64,000 bases of DNA from positions 124,001 to 188,000 of the forward strand of contig JAPYMA010000710.1 in the NCBI GenBank assembly GCA_035041965.1, written 5' to 3'. A program made the position numbers and the translations under genes. The stretch's first letter is position 1. The number at the start of each line of letters is the position of its first letter. This DNA comes from Anisakis pegreffii (Eukaryota > Nematoda > Chromadorea > Rhabditida > Anisakidae). This document shows, one piece after another, positions 52,292 to 64,000 of the stretch. Under the pieces are notes generated by a model. It had not been told where the DNA came from and made no database searches. It saw nothing but the letters and a program-made list of their open reading frames with translations.

Positions 52292-55186
52292 TTATTGCGT
52301 AACAATATGCATTGCTCTCGCTACGTAAGCTACATTTTCGGTTGTGATGCCAGCCATTGAAATACGTCCATCCATCGTGAGGTAGATACTGAACTCTTTC
52401 GTCAATTGAGTAACCTGGAATATTGCTTTAGTTTATTGCCATGAAATAGTGGAACACATCAAAAACTATGACTTCGGTTATATGGAAATTCCTTGACAAC
52501 GAATTTGGATATGATGTTGTCTAAAAACGTTCATTACAAGCTATTGTCACCGTGCCACATATGTCGCTACATATTCAGGGATACACTTGTGAAGGGACAA
52601 GGAACTAGGATGAATGGCGGATTTACGTTCAAAAATCTGACTTGTTCGGGTGATAATCCAGTGAAACAAAACATTCCGATTTGATCAACTATATGCTGCC
52701 AATTCCGAGTAGAACCTTCCATTTTGAGGATATCTCGGAGATGAAGGCGCATTGAGATTATTCTTTCGGCCATTTCTTTAACTTCGTTAAGCCTTCAATG
52801 AGCAAAACAGATTGATGACTTATCCGAATCAGGGGAAAAATTGCATCATTCAAAAAATTCACAGAAGAAATTATTAGAATGTTGCAGTGTTCTTTCCGAA
52901 TCAACAACAACACACACGGCAGGCGCGAAGTTTATGCGGTTTTCGTGTGAGAATGACACTGGATATAAAAAAGATCGAAATATTCGCAATGAAAAATTTA
53001 CGATAATAATTGGATTTTTCTAAAGTAACTCACCACTGTTTTTTCAATGAGGCATTGCCAAGGATTGTAGCCGCGATTCGAGCACCATGAATCGGGGGAT
53101 TCGAGATCATCGGACGTATAACTCGTTTTACCTGAGACATCACTCGCAACGCCTCTTCTTCTGATGAACACACCAACGTAAATGCGCCTGTGCGCTCGCC
53201 TAAACAAAGCGAATTCAATTCGTTTCCGTAGTTCGATCGGTGAATAAACAAATAATTTGTAGGATAATATAGAAGTAATATAGAAGCATTCATTTTGTAA
53301 TCCTCTCACGAAACAGTTATCCAGTGAATTACCATATAGTCCCATATTTTTGGCGAATGATTGCGCTAATGCAACGCAGTTGCCTCGGTCAATGAAATAT
53401 CTGACTGCAAACGCATCACGATCAATACATCCCGACGCGAATCCTTGATATGCCATATCAAAGAACGGCAACAATTTTCTTTCGCGAATCACCTCTTCGA
53501 GTTTCTTCCATTGCTCAAGCTAAAAATTGTTTGCTCTACATCAACATGGCTTTCTGGATACTTAAAATACTTCTACAAGAAAAGGTAAAAAATTGGGCCG
53601 AATTTTTAAGATATGCCCTACATCACTGTTTCTTCAAAAAACTAATTCGGACAAGTAGACGAAATTTTCCCACTCATAAACCTTCATTCGAGGTTAATTC
53701 ACAAATTTGAAAAGAAAAAAAAAACAACAAATCTAGAATGTATTCGCTGAAGATGTAATACCATGTGATTGAATTTGAAGGAGTTTAGATCATTAGAAGG
53801 ATGCAATCTGGACTTATCTCAGTTTGAGGCAATCGTTTTGGTAATACGAGATGATCAACAATTTCACCAATAATACCTTCGGATCAACTCCAGTAGGGTT
53901 GTGAGCACATGCATGTAATAAAATCACTGAGTTCGGAGGTGCTTTGAATACATCCTCGAGTGCACCCGATTCATCAAATCCGCATGTTTTTCGATTGTAG
54001 TATCGATATCGCTTCACCTCGAAACCAGAACAGCTGAAAAAGACATTCATTAAACTCAGTCATATATTCTGAATACATTCTGAGGCGATATTCAAAAATA
54101 AACAGATCTCACAGGCCTCGAATTCGAAATACTTTAGTGTCGAATTTTGTAATAACATTTTTTGGCCAGATAAATCGACTAATAAATGAAAAAATAATTG
54201 CCTGAAAATTGATACATGATTGCCCCAAGACGGCATTGGTATATGAACAACTTTGGGGCCATCCAAGCATTTCGCCTGCAAATAAATTTAATTCATAAAG
54301 CAACCATTTTTGTAGCTTTTTGCATGAGTTTCAAGTGTGGCTGCAAGAATGAATCGTTGCAATGTGCCACAACACGGCTGAATTCGACCTATCTGAACAA
54401 TGCTAAGAATACCATGCCATCAGAAATTACCATAGACCCACCAGAAATTCGGCTCCAATCCTCAAGGCACCAGTGCCGGACACACTCTGAACAGTGACAT
54501 TTCGGTGTTGACTGATCGCCGACGATCGCTCACCTAACGCAAGCTGTGCAGCTAATCGCGTGAATTCAGGTATGCCTGAAATAGCAGCATATTCTTTATC
54601 CATATGTGCGTCCATTATTGATTCTTCTGCTTTTCGTACTGATGGCAGCACATATGGTTTACCCTAGAAAACAACATTGATTACCACAACTCAATTACTT
54701 GAAAAATAAATCAAGCAGACATTCCTGTCTTGAATAGATTGCTCACATTGACTTGAGTGGTGTACGGTATGGATTGAGTGTATGATGTACGGTATGATAA
54801 GCTTCGCAGAGAAACGAATTACTGATTTTAACGTTTGCTGAGAAAACCAACCGAATTATCTCGGTATGCACCAACACCAAGGTTCACTTTATTTGGGTTT
54901 TTGTCTAATTTATACGCCTCGGTCACACCTAGAATTGGATCTGGTGGCCCCATTTTTACGTTTGAAAACCATTGCGATCTGCAACCATCACGCGAACTTC
55001 TCTTCTTCCATTCAACGCGCTAATCAAGTGCATGCTTTAGAAATATGACCGAAAAAACGTCTTCTTCGCAAGGAGATCAATAAAAATGCAACAAAATGCA
55101 TCGAATAATAAACAAACTCACAACGATCTGCAATAAGCAACTGTCGGCAATTTTGTTATCTTTTTTAGCAACTGTTCAATCAACAT
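52292..55186 (-). CDS. got-2: Aspartate aminotransferase, mitochondrial
   Basis: PLP enzyme that moves the amino group between aspartate and 2-oxoglutarate; it serves the malate-aspartate shuttle. Minus-strand exons: 55186-55122, 54978-54852, 54663-54442, 54275-54202, 54033-53877, 53519-53333, 53199-53034, 52792-52642, 52414-52292; 423 residues, against about 430 in mammals. Residues 1-27 form a basic, acid-poor mitochondrial leader. Class I aminotransferase landmarks are present: [48 protein letters not shown] (N208), [12 protein letters not shown] (D236, Y239), the PLP lysine K272 in [12 protein letters not shown], and the substrate arginine R400 in [24 protein letters not shown] and the leader point to the mitochondrial rather than the cytosolic form. 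Intron 4 appears to start with GC. The gene converges with the integrin-like gene. Confidence 0.97.
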
Positions 55187-58100
55187 TATTGCACCTTAAA
55201 TTCACCTTCTCATCGTATCAGAAATGTTTCTTCTTGAACAACATTATTTTTCAATGGAACGATTCGTTTTTTCGAAACTCAATCAGACACACTCAACACA
55301 CGCTTTGAATGTTTAAATTCTGTTTCGCTCAACAAATCGGCGCTCTCTCACAATGCAAATCCACACAAAAATGATTCACAGGTAGCCTGACGACTATTAA
55401 ATAAAGAAATCATTTGCTAATGATAAATTGAGTCTGCGAAATCGCCTCTGAACGCCTTTAAATTTTTTATGAATTCAAACAAAAATGGTTGAGGAATGAA
55501 TTAATACGTGAATAAACGAACGAAGATTACTGACTCTAATGATACGAAAAAATAGTAAAATATTAATTTCCTTTCTCATTGAATGTTCATTTACATACTC
55601 ACTAACAGTGATGGGAACCGAGCAAAATTCAGGTTCGGTTGGAATTAGACCATTCCTCTTTTAGAAACTCCAAAGTTCGGTAGAAAGATCGTTACTCGAA
55701 ATTCCTCAGACGGAATCCGACCGAATTAGAATTTGGATACACCATCTGTTAATTCGGTCAGTAAAATCCGAAAATTTTCGCAATTCGACTGAAAATTTTC
55801 GGGTTTACCTAACCGAAATTCCGTCGTCTGCCATCACAGTTCATTAACCATAAATCTCAATTCCTCAGTAACTCAGAACGCATATCAGAAGACAATTCCA
55901 CTGGTTCATTTAAGCTTTCAGAGATGTTCGCGCCAAACTTGAGCAAAATAGTCAGGCGTGATCGACTCCATCCCTTGTGGCCGAATATATGTCTTCCCTC
56001 GACACCCCGAGAAACATCATTCTCGGTGCCGAATATGCAACTTCCAGACTTCAGTAGTGAAGAAAACTTATTCGATACAAGTCTCTTACTACTAGATTTC
56101 TTCTCTGTTCATCTAGCCGCATTCCTCGTCCATGTAAGGTGATGGATCATTCGATGGAATGCACCAATCCTTTGCTTGTTCATCTGTATCCTTATTCAAT
56201 TCTCATTTGAAGCGCATAAAACGTTACGAAATCACAAGGCACAAATCATTTGTCATCAGTACCCTCAATCGTCCTTCAGTACCCACAATCATAATAGGCC
56301 AATGTGAACCCAAGCCTGCCTCTCCACTAGAAATCAAGTTTATATCGTGCAAAGTTCGCCTGCTCTTGCTGGATCATTGCTTCACGTATTCGGTGTTTGC
56401 GGGTGCAATATCTGATTATTTCTCCTCGGATCATAGGTGCATTTTGAACAGCGACCAGTGCGATATGAAAGACAATCGAACACTTCAAGCCGAACTTACC
56501 ACGACCAATACAAATGACAAATGAAATCAATGTGAAAGAGGGTGACAACGCTCAATATGAATTCACCGAATTTGCAATTAAGCAAATCAGCCATCCAAAA
56601 AAATAATTCTCATAAAATTTTAGATGGCGATATTTTGATGAAGAGAGGAGCAATGTTCGCAAACAATTTTTATAGAAAAAAATGTGGCAAAATAATTTCA
56701 TTTAGTTTAAAGAAAAATTCGGATGGATGCTGACAAATTTGAGATTTGGTCCGCCCAGTTGCATTGAGTAAGCAAACGCATAAAATTTCTTCGTGACAGC
56801 TATTAAAATTTAATTTAGCAATAAAAATTTCGTTGTGAAAACTGAGGAGAGAAAAAGGAATGATAATTGATGCATATGAGCAATTTTCATTCGCGTTCGC
56901 TGCCGTTTAAACATATTCAGTGATATTCAATTGAAAAACAATTTATGAGAGAAAATTTGAGAATTTGTTCAGAAAAGTCGAAAGATATTCTCGAAATCAA
57001 CAATGAGGAGGCTTTAATATCGTTGTGAAATCGAAGGCAATTAGAATCATATAAATGTGCATCGTAACGATCTCAGGTGACTCGATACTGTTGATGATGA
57101 AATACTGTACGGTGGAACAACTGAAACTGTCGGATTCATTCCATTTGCTCACTTCTTCAAACACACACAATCATCGGCACGCTGTTTGTGCTCTGGTTCT
57201 TAACCTAGGACATTGGATAAAAGGTAAGAATTTACAGTACATTGATAATGTGTTTTGGATACACGGAGGCGAATAGGTAATTTTATTGTTAACATGTTTC
57301 ATGGAAAGGGACGGTGCTATAAACGTCAGCAGGAGTCTCACTGTTGTGGCTCAGTCTTCTATGAGACCATGAGATGAACCTTGGTCATAGGGTAAGTTTC
57401 GGGCTAAGACCCCGCGATGAGCCTTAGCCAAAAACGACTTAACCTGATCTTAAGGGGTGTTTAGCCCGTCTCTTCTTATGGCCAAGGATAATGATTTTAT
57501 ACCCCACGATCCAGACGTCTACTGTATATTGTGTATACATATGACTTACATCAGTGAAGAAATTGTGGCTCATTGAGTGATAGGCATACAACAAACTGAT
57601 CATCCCGGAGAGAGTCGATCGGGAAGTTCACCATTCCTGATGTCAACACATTTGAGATTTCAAATCTTCTCAGTAACGCATACCTGTATGGAGTGCATAA
57701 GGTCTACTGTATATTGCGCTTAAATCCGACACAGTAACTGATGTAATATTTCGTGTTCAGGGAATTTGTTGTGTGAAATAGTGTGACTTGAAACAGTGCT
57801 TCATGCTGCAGTAGTGCAACATGGAACATGAGAACAACATCGCGAAATAACCTTTCAATTCATTCGGCAAATGCAGTGTTTTATTTTATCGTTAGTGAAT
57901 CGTCGAAAAACACTTATTGCTTTTTCCTTGTTACAGATGAACTTACCGTTTGCTTGCCGTGCAGTGCATGGAGTCACCGATTTCGCAATCACTTAGCATC
58001 GTTCAACAATGTTTCGACGGCCACGACCAACATCTAACACTCATGCATGCCTCCGAATCATAGCTGCGCATAACTATTAATAGGATCATTTCAGGGAATC

Positions 58101-58378
58101 CATGTGATGAAGCAATTGCTTCATCGTTTATTGCTATTAATTTAGTTGTTTTTAGGACAACATTGGAAACAAACATCGAACGTGGTGGGTCATCTTACTG
58201 ACAAGAAGTGTCCTTCTTTCAATTTTGCCATTAAGCTGCAGCTGTTTTGGAGAACCTTGGCGTTTCGTGTGACTGTCAACATAGTTTCTGTAGTGATGGG
58301 TCGTTGATTTAGTCATGTTTCAAAATTTTGTTTTACTCATCCGTCGCTCAGTTATGAATGTCTAACCGCAACATACAG
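55187..58378. other. Noncoding region between aminotransferase and EGF genes
   Basis: Should hold the aminotransferase promoter and the missing 5' exons of the EGF gene. A frame between an acceptor near 57,075 and a strong GTAAGA donor near 57,224 is open but shows no EGF or other motif. Two exon-like acceptors near 57,938 and 58,157 also lead nowhere clear. A locally G/C-richer, repeat-like patch lies at about 57,340-57,490, and the phrase GTCTACTGTATATTG occurs twice, near 57,518 and 57,700. A MITE-like element is at 55,606. Confidence 0.45.
55606..55839. mobile_element. hAT-like MITE
   Basis: Starts CAGTGATGGGAACCG and ends with the inverse of CTGTGATGGCAGACG. The flanks are CTCACTAA on the left and TTCATTAA on the right, which match at 6 of 8 bases and would be a decayed 8-bp target duplication of the hAT type. 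The interior repeats AATTCGGT and its inverse. No coding capacity. Confidence 0.5.
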
Positions 58379-61300
58379 GTCACGTGGAGAAAGGATCAGT
58401 GTTTCGATATATACACACATCGTTTGAATGAGAACCTTTGTGCATTTGGTCAGCCTAGAGCAAATGCACACGCTCATGTAGGCGTTTCGTGCGACTGTAA
58501 TCAACCGAATGGCATCGGTGATGGATTCAGATGCAGTGAGTTTTCCGTTCGTGCTATCCATTCCCCGTTCATCCCTGAACGAGAGGTGCATGCACGTTAA
58601 ACTTTTGCTTTCATGAGCACCTAATTTCATTATGCACTGATGAAGAGATTGTAAAATATCAATTTCGCGAAGTGTTTGCAATCGGTTGGCACATATCAGT
58701 TTCGTATGAAGATGATCGCGGAATTGTTGTGTGGTTTTCGTGTTTAGTCAGTGTTTTCAAACTGTTGAAATCAGTGACATGATAATCAATGGAACGATAA
58801 TACGATTATGTATTACACTTTTTGTTGAAGAAATTCCGTGCGATCATCACTTGAGCGAGCAGTTCATGAAGCGATGTTCAAGTGTGAACACGGAATGTCA
58901 CCTAGAGCCGACTGTCGGCCAAATGACATGTGAATGCGCGGCTGGTTTCCATATGAACACTACTCAGGATGGCAAAAAAATTTGCCTGCGTAAGCGTTTG
59001 CTGAATGTTTCCAAGAAAATTTAACTGAATTGATATGCTACTTTGCAAAGCTTCTTATAATCAGCCTGTCACATTTGCTGATGGATAGTGTTTTATTGAT
59101 GACATGCAGCTAACCTTTCAATGGCCGTACTCTTCTCGTTTTCTTCTGCATTTTCGCGCAGTATAGGGGAAGGAAAGATTGTCCAAAAACGTGATGGAAA
59201 AATTTGTTAATATTTCATCGAATTTGTCGAAGATCAGGTGGTTTGTCGAAGATCAAAAATCGTAATCCGTATAGATATTCTATACGGATCGCACTTTCAG
59301 GATAGAAACGGCTCTCTCTATAACAGTGGTCCCCATGCTGGGCTGTTCCATTACCCTCTTCGTTGGTCTGGCAGGCCATCATTACCCCCACCCTCCCCCG
59401 CTGCAATAACTTACTGTTTCCGCTGATAACATCAGAACCAATTTCTCGAATCCCTCCATCACCCCTCTGACACCTCCAAATTACCCCAAAATGGGTAGTC
59501 CTCCCCCCCCCCACCCGTGGAGATCCTGCTCTGTAAAATGTAATTTCAGCTGAAAATTTATGCAGTAGTTGTAAGTTTGCGTGTCACAAAGCATCAAAAT
59601 GCCTACCGCCAACCATGCATTCCGAACATGGTTATACTTGTGCTAAATGCGATCCTAGCAAAGGATACACTGGAGATGGATTTACGTGTAAAGGTATGTC
59701 TGTTCACTTCCTACAGTACCTACACCAGGGTTGTTTTTCAAGAAAACATATGCGCGGTTGTTGAAGTATTTATTGTGATCAGCTACATTCATTTCGTTGT
59801 AACACATCCATGCAAAACAGAACAAGTGAATGAATCGAGTTCGTATTTGCGTCATCTGCATTGAGGGTATAACACCCGCAAAGAGCTGCTTGTAGCAAAG
59901 AATTCAGCGATGAATAACGTTGAATGTCGATGATTACAGATATTGACGAATGCAGCGATGAAACGTTGAGTAAATGCGATCGTCCAAACGCAGTGTGTGT
60001 CAACAAAAGACCGATAGAAGACAACGGATTGAAATATTCATGTGAATGTAGAGAGGGTTGGCGAGGCGATCCTGACGGGGGATATGAATGGCGTAAATGC
60101 AAAGGTTCATTTCACTTTATTCTTTTTCGATTTCGGATGTTCATTTCACAGCATCGACCATCAAACGATTTGCCTTCGGTTTAAAGTGCTGAGTGAACTG
60201 AACCTAAATAACTCATTGTTAATTGGCGTGAAATCTTAATGATATCAAATAATTTTAACTATTGGTATTTATTGGTGATCGAATCACTACCGAACCATTC
60301 CACCTGATCATTCCTTAATGGAGTTGTTCTCTTCAGACACCAACGAGTGCGCTGTAAGGGGTATATGTGGCAAGAATGCGAAGTGTGTGAATACACCTGG
60401 ATCATACTATTGCTCATGCTTCCCCGGATTCGCAAAAGCAAACAAAAACAGAACGTAGTCCATTTTTTCTTTCTTATTGATTCATCTCACTCAAAATTAT
60501 CGCTTGGAAATGACACTTGTCTTAATTGCCTAAAATACAGCTTTGCTGTGACTGTGGCTTAAGGAGCCGAAACATCAGTTCTGAATAAATATTAACGTAT
60601 TTCTGGTTGATGTCGATCCGGTGTGAATCATGGTTTAACCTTAACTTTATTTATTTTTCATCAGTGGAATATGCACCTTCATAACGAAAATGCCACAGGA
60701 ATCATCAAGTTAAACTCGTTTTGATTAAGGCGAGATATAGCATGCACCCTATATAAGAAGGTAGCCGCAAGGAATTAAGTAATCCTTGCGTGAACAATGT
60801 CTGTTCCCCTTCTTCTCCTGGGTTAAATCGGACGATGTCAATCAGCTGTTCTGATTATAAGTCGGATTCCCGATTATTTATTCTGCGAAGAATGTTCAAA
60901 AAAAAAACAACAAAAATCCGAAGATAAACAGAGATCAGTTTCAGTGAATGCTTCGATATAGATGAATGCCAAATGCCGAATCGATGTACCGGTAATTCGA
61001 GGTGTCTCAATACTGAGGGTGGTTATGAATGCGTTTGTAAGAAAGGTTTTATCGCGAGCCATGACAACACGCTATGCATACGTACGTTCATTGCACTAAT
61101 TATGAACTGTACATTGTTAGATTCCATAAAATTCGCAGGAAAACTGAAAATTCTGTTCTGCAGTTGTTTTGATAGGAATGAAAGGCTGAAGTGAGCAGTG
61201 GTTTTGGCGATGTTACAAATTTAACGAAAGGTACATAAAAGTTTGCATGTTTAATACGTTTCCAGCAGACAAAAGCTTTTGGTGCAGAAAATGCGATAAT

Positions 61301-64000
61301 GCGACCACGAATTGTTTGTTGAACAGTGCAAATGATGGGTCAGTTGCATAGCATAACTCTTCTTGTTGATAATCGAACTGATCGTTTTGGTTCTCTGCAA
61401 TACCGAATGTCATAATACAATTACATTTATGTTGATTTTCTAGAATGATGAATAGCATACTGCATTAATTCAGCTACAAATGTGTTTGTAAGGATGGTTT
61501 CACAACACAACAGTCAACAGATCCGAATCGCTGTGTGCACATTCAGAACTGTATGGATCCTGCGCTGAACGATTGCGATAAAAGGCCAGGATATGCCAGT
61601 TGTATTGAGTTGCCTGGAAGCTATGAATGCAAATGTAATAACGGATTCAGTGGTGACGGCAAACAGTGCACTCGTAACGATTTCAGTCATTGTGACGACC
61701 TTTTGTAACATTTGTTTCACACACATTTCTCGTATGTCTTGAACGAAACGTCCAGTTGATTAGCTATGTCATATATGAGTACTCGGATCAATATGCCACT
61801 CAAGTCTGTGCCCAAAGGCGAATTTTTAGCGCTGAAACGACAAAGAAATGAAACAAAAAACGGTGATGTAACATTTATTTTAGCTTGAGGCATCTGACCA
61901 TTCGAAAATTGTCTATGGTTTTTGACAGTCCAATGATTGTTCTTTTCATCTTCCACAAATAGTGAATTGTGAGTAGGTTTATACTGCTCTTTGCATATAG
62001 TTGTGCAGAGGAATATGCGTTCTTTTTGATAGCGTTCAGCAATTTTTCGCTTTCACAATAACAGTATTCGTAATTCTGGTCACTCATAAGTATATGACTC
62101 CATTTTGCGCATTGTACACCCTTACTGAATCTCCTAATTTTGTGCGACCTTAACAGTGAGAAAGATCTTTTTTTTTGTAGCTTTGAATCCGTGTGTTCGT
62201 CATAATCCATGTGCCAGCATCGCTGGTACAGAGTGTTTCAATGAATACGGTAGAGCGAAATGCAAGTGCAAGCAAGGATTCGTGAAAGCCTTGAAAAACG
62301 CACTCAATCCAAACGCACCATGTTTCGGTGAGTCTTCGTCATTTGAACTTCGCAACACTTCGAAAAACTGCCTCGCTCGATCAAAAATGAATAAATTAAA
62401 AACGACCTGAAAAGGGCATTCTTCACCGTTATGCTCTCGTTTGGGGTTGATGATTTCTCAAGAGCTAAAAGGGAATTTCTGCCGGCAATAAACAGTTAGT
62501 TTGCGGATATACATTTCGGGACATATTCCGTGCGTTTCGAAAAACGTAATATAATGAGCGATTGAAAACTTCTTAAAGGGTCTATAAATTGTACTAATAT
62601 GATGAAAGACAATATAAAATGATTAAGAGTCGTCTGAAAAGTTTTTAATTTCAATAGTCTTTAATTATTATTGGAAGAATTTATTTTGAATTCAGAAATG
62701 GAAACAGTGTGAAGATATTTTGGGTTCTTTCATTTAAGATGAGACCAGTGCAGCTGTGAGGAATTGTAGTTTCTGCGATAATGCAACATCGTTTTGTGAA
62801 CGCATCTTCAGAGATCAACCGTATTATACGTGTAAATGCGTTGAAGGATATCAAATGAACGCTGCTGGAAAATGCACTAGTAAGTGCAATTTTCAGTTAT
62901 TTAGTTGCGAAATTAATGAGTGGAGTACTTACTTCAGCGATATTGAATTGTTAACTTTTGCAGATATAAACGAATGCCTGCGAATGTCCGAGAACGATTG
63001 CGATCCGAATGCAAAATGCATCGATAAACAGCCAGCAATTGATGGGGTTCGATTCAAATGTGAATGCAAGACAGGTTTCACCGGTAGTGGGAAGATTGGA
63101 CAATGTCATGGTATGTGCCTTGTAGCTCTCATACAATCAATTTTCAATAAGTGTCAGTATTCGTTCATGATAGCGAGGGTTAATTTTTTTGTTGAAAGTT
63201 ATGCTTCAACAAAAAGATTTATTGTGCAAAAATGAATTTGAATTCGAGTAATGTGAGTACGATGAGCATTTTGTTCGAAATGAATTTCAGCCAATTTTAC
63301 AGATATTGATGAATGTAAAGGCTTTAATGGGGTGTGTCCGTTCCCGAACCAGATTTGTAGAAACACAATTGGAAGCTATCAGTGCGATTGTGACAAGGGA
63401 TATCAGCATCCGCCTGGTTAGAGGCATAACTCGAAATTTAGTGATTTGAACAAATGGATTCGATTGAGACGTTTTGTTGTGTGCGACAGAACAAGTTGTA
63501 ATCGGTAGCCTCGAATCACGTACATATCTTTGGTGTTTCCCGCTGTTGCAGATGAAAGATCTTGCATAGTTGAATTTTTCAAATGAAGTGTTTTAAAATT
63601 TCTCCGAATTCAATCTGGACGTGATGGGTAAGGAGTGGAATCAAAGCTACATAAAGCTAAGCGTTGATACATAAATTAATCGTCATGGCAGAAACAACCA
63701 AGTATTCTTCATATTGCCTGGACAATAGATAACTACAGAATGAATACTTTCAGGGTTGCAGTCATGTACTACCATAAATGAATGCGAACAAGGCATCGCA
63801 GTTTGTCCTCAATATAGTCGATGTGAAGATTTAGATCAGGGATATGTTTGCAGGTTGTTTTTTAAACTCATTCTTTCGACAATTATTTTTCATTGCTTTA
63901 ACGCTCTCCTAGTGCTGATCAGATCACCCAAAAGCGCTATAAGGAAAGGCGTTGTGGTGCGAACGAAACTGAAATGATACAAATCAACCACGAAGTCGCC
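58379..64000 (+). CDS. Large multi-EGF extracellular protein, partial
   Basis: Exons recognised: 58379-58535, 58831-58989, 59550-59693, 59940-60104, 60337-60454, 60945-61081, 61266-61338, 61474-61673, 62181-62327, 62739-62879, 62964-63110, 63303-63416, 63754-63853, with a tentative exon from about 63916 to the window edge. They join in phase, mostly phase 1 to phase 1, the usual rule for shuffled extracellular modules. About a dozen six-cysteine EGF modules are encoded, several calcium-binding: [62 protein letters not shown]. Others lack the DxNEC start, for example [11 protein letters not shown]. This pattern fits the nematode MUA-3/MUP-4 family of attachment proteins that link body-wall hypodermis to cuticle, or a fibrillin-like protein; I cannot choose, because neither end, SEA nor VWA domain is in view. 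Upstream exons, with the signal peptide, were not found. Confidence 0.9.
59265..59289. repeat. 25-nt perfect hairpin in an EGF-gene intron
   Basis: ATCCGTATAG and CTATACGGAT flank a 5-nt loop ATATT. It lies just downstream of a direct duplication of GTTTGTCGAAGATCA-like sequence (about 59,223-59,255). Confidence 0.7.
59324..59528. mobile_element. hAT-like MITE in an EGF-gene intron
   Basis: A 205-bp C-rich insert starting CAGTGGTCCCCATGCTGGG, typical of hAT ends, and ending with the inverse of CAGGATCTCCACGGGTGGG. The flanks CTCTATAA (59316-59323) and CTCTGTAA (59529-59536) match at 7 of 8 bases, fitting the 8-bp target duplication of hAT elements. It lies between the exons ending at 58989 and starting at 59550, and has no coding capacity. 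Confidence 0.6.

Noticed and set aside
57055..57276. Exon-like frame between a CTCAG acceptor and a GTAAGA donor upstream of the EGF gene
   Set aside because: The peptide has no EGF, LDL-receptor or other motif, and its phase 1 exit does not fit the phase 0 entry of the first recognised EGF exon at 58379.
59440..59520. C-rich run as a possible G-quadruplex regulatory site
   Set aside because: It falls inside the 205-bp MITE-like insert, which explains its odd composition.
1..64000. CRISPR arrays, bacterial operons, ribosomal RNA or convincing tRNA genes
   Set aside because: None seen. The spliced genes are eukaryotic, the direct repeats lack regular spacers, and tRNA-like patches do not fold convincingly.

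Overview
The window reads as nuclear DNA of a nematode. It is AT-rich, every recognisable gene is split by many small introns with GT donors and TTTCAG-like acceptors, and several start codons lie just behind an acceptor-like site, as expected where a spliced leader is added in trans. One gene is a nematode-style chemoreceptor GPCR. Long noncoding stretches and large introns would suit a parasitic clade III worm rather than Caenorhabditis, but that placement is an inference.

Layout. Positions 1-27,200 hold no gene I can name; three unrecognised minus-strand ORFs or exons are listed at low confidence, along with several repeats, including a perfect 74-bp palindrome. Six genes follow, and I rebuilt their exons by matching splice phase: ribonuclease H1 (plus, 27,244-29,583); a seven-transmembrane receptor (plus, 30,895-34,030); a 125-residue protein made of two LIM domains (minus, 36,945-35,280); a secreted or GPI-anchored integrin-beta-like protein that lacks the ligand-binding I-like domain (plus, 46,181-51,274); mitochondrial aspartate aminotransferase (minus, 55,186-52,292); and the middle of a large multi-EGF protein (plus, 58,379 to the window edge). 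The integrin-like, LIM, aminotransferase and receptor models each keep a consistent reading phase across all recognised exons; only the receptor tail is uncertain.

The genes do not form an operon or one pathway. The receptor and LIM genes converge, as do the integrin-like and aminotransferase genes. The LIM/integrin-like pair and the aminotransferase/EGF pair diverge from shared noncoding DNA of about 9.2 kb and 3.2 kb. The integrin-like, LIM and EGF proteins could all serve cell-matrix attachment, which is suggestive only. Repeats include two hAT-like MITEs with probable 8-bp target duplications, a GC-rich element in a LIM intron, and a degenerate 22-bp minisatellite in the last integrin-like intron.

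The most interesting items are the integrin-beta-like protein without its I-like domain, the small two-LIM protein with a cysteine-to-aspartate change at one zinc ligand, the 74-bp palindrome, a 63-nt hairpin of precursor-microRNA size, and a probable GC-AG intron in the aminotransferase gene.
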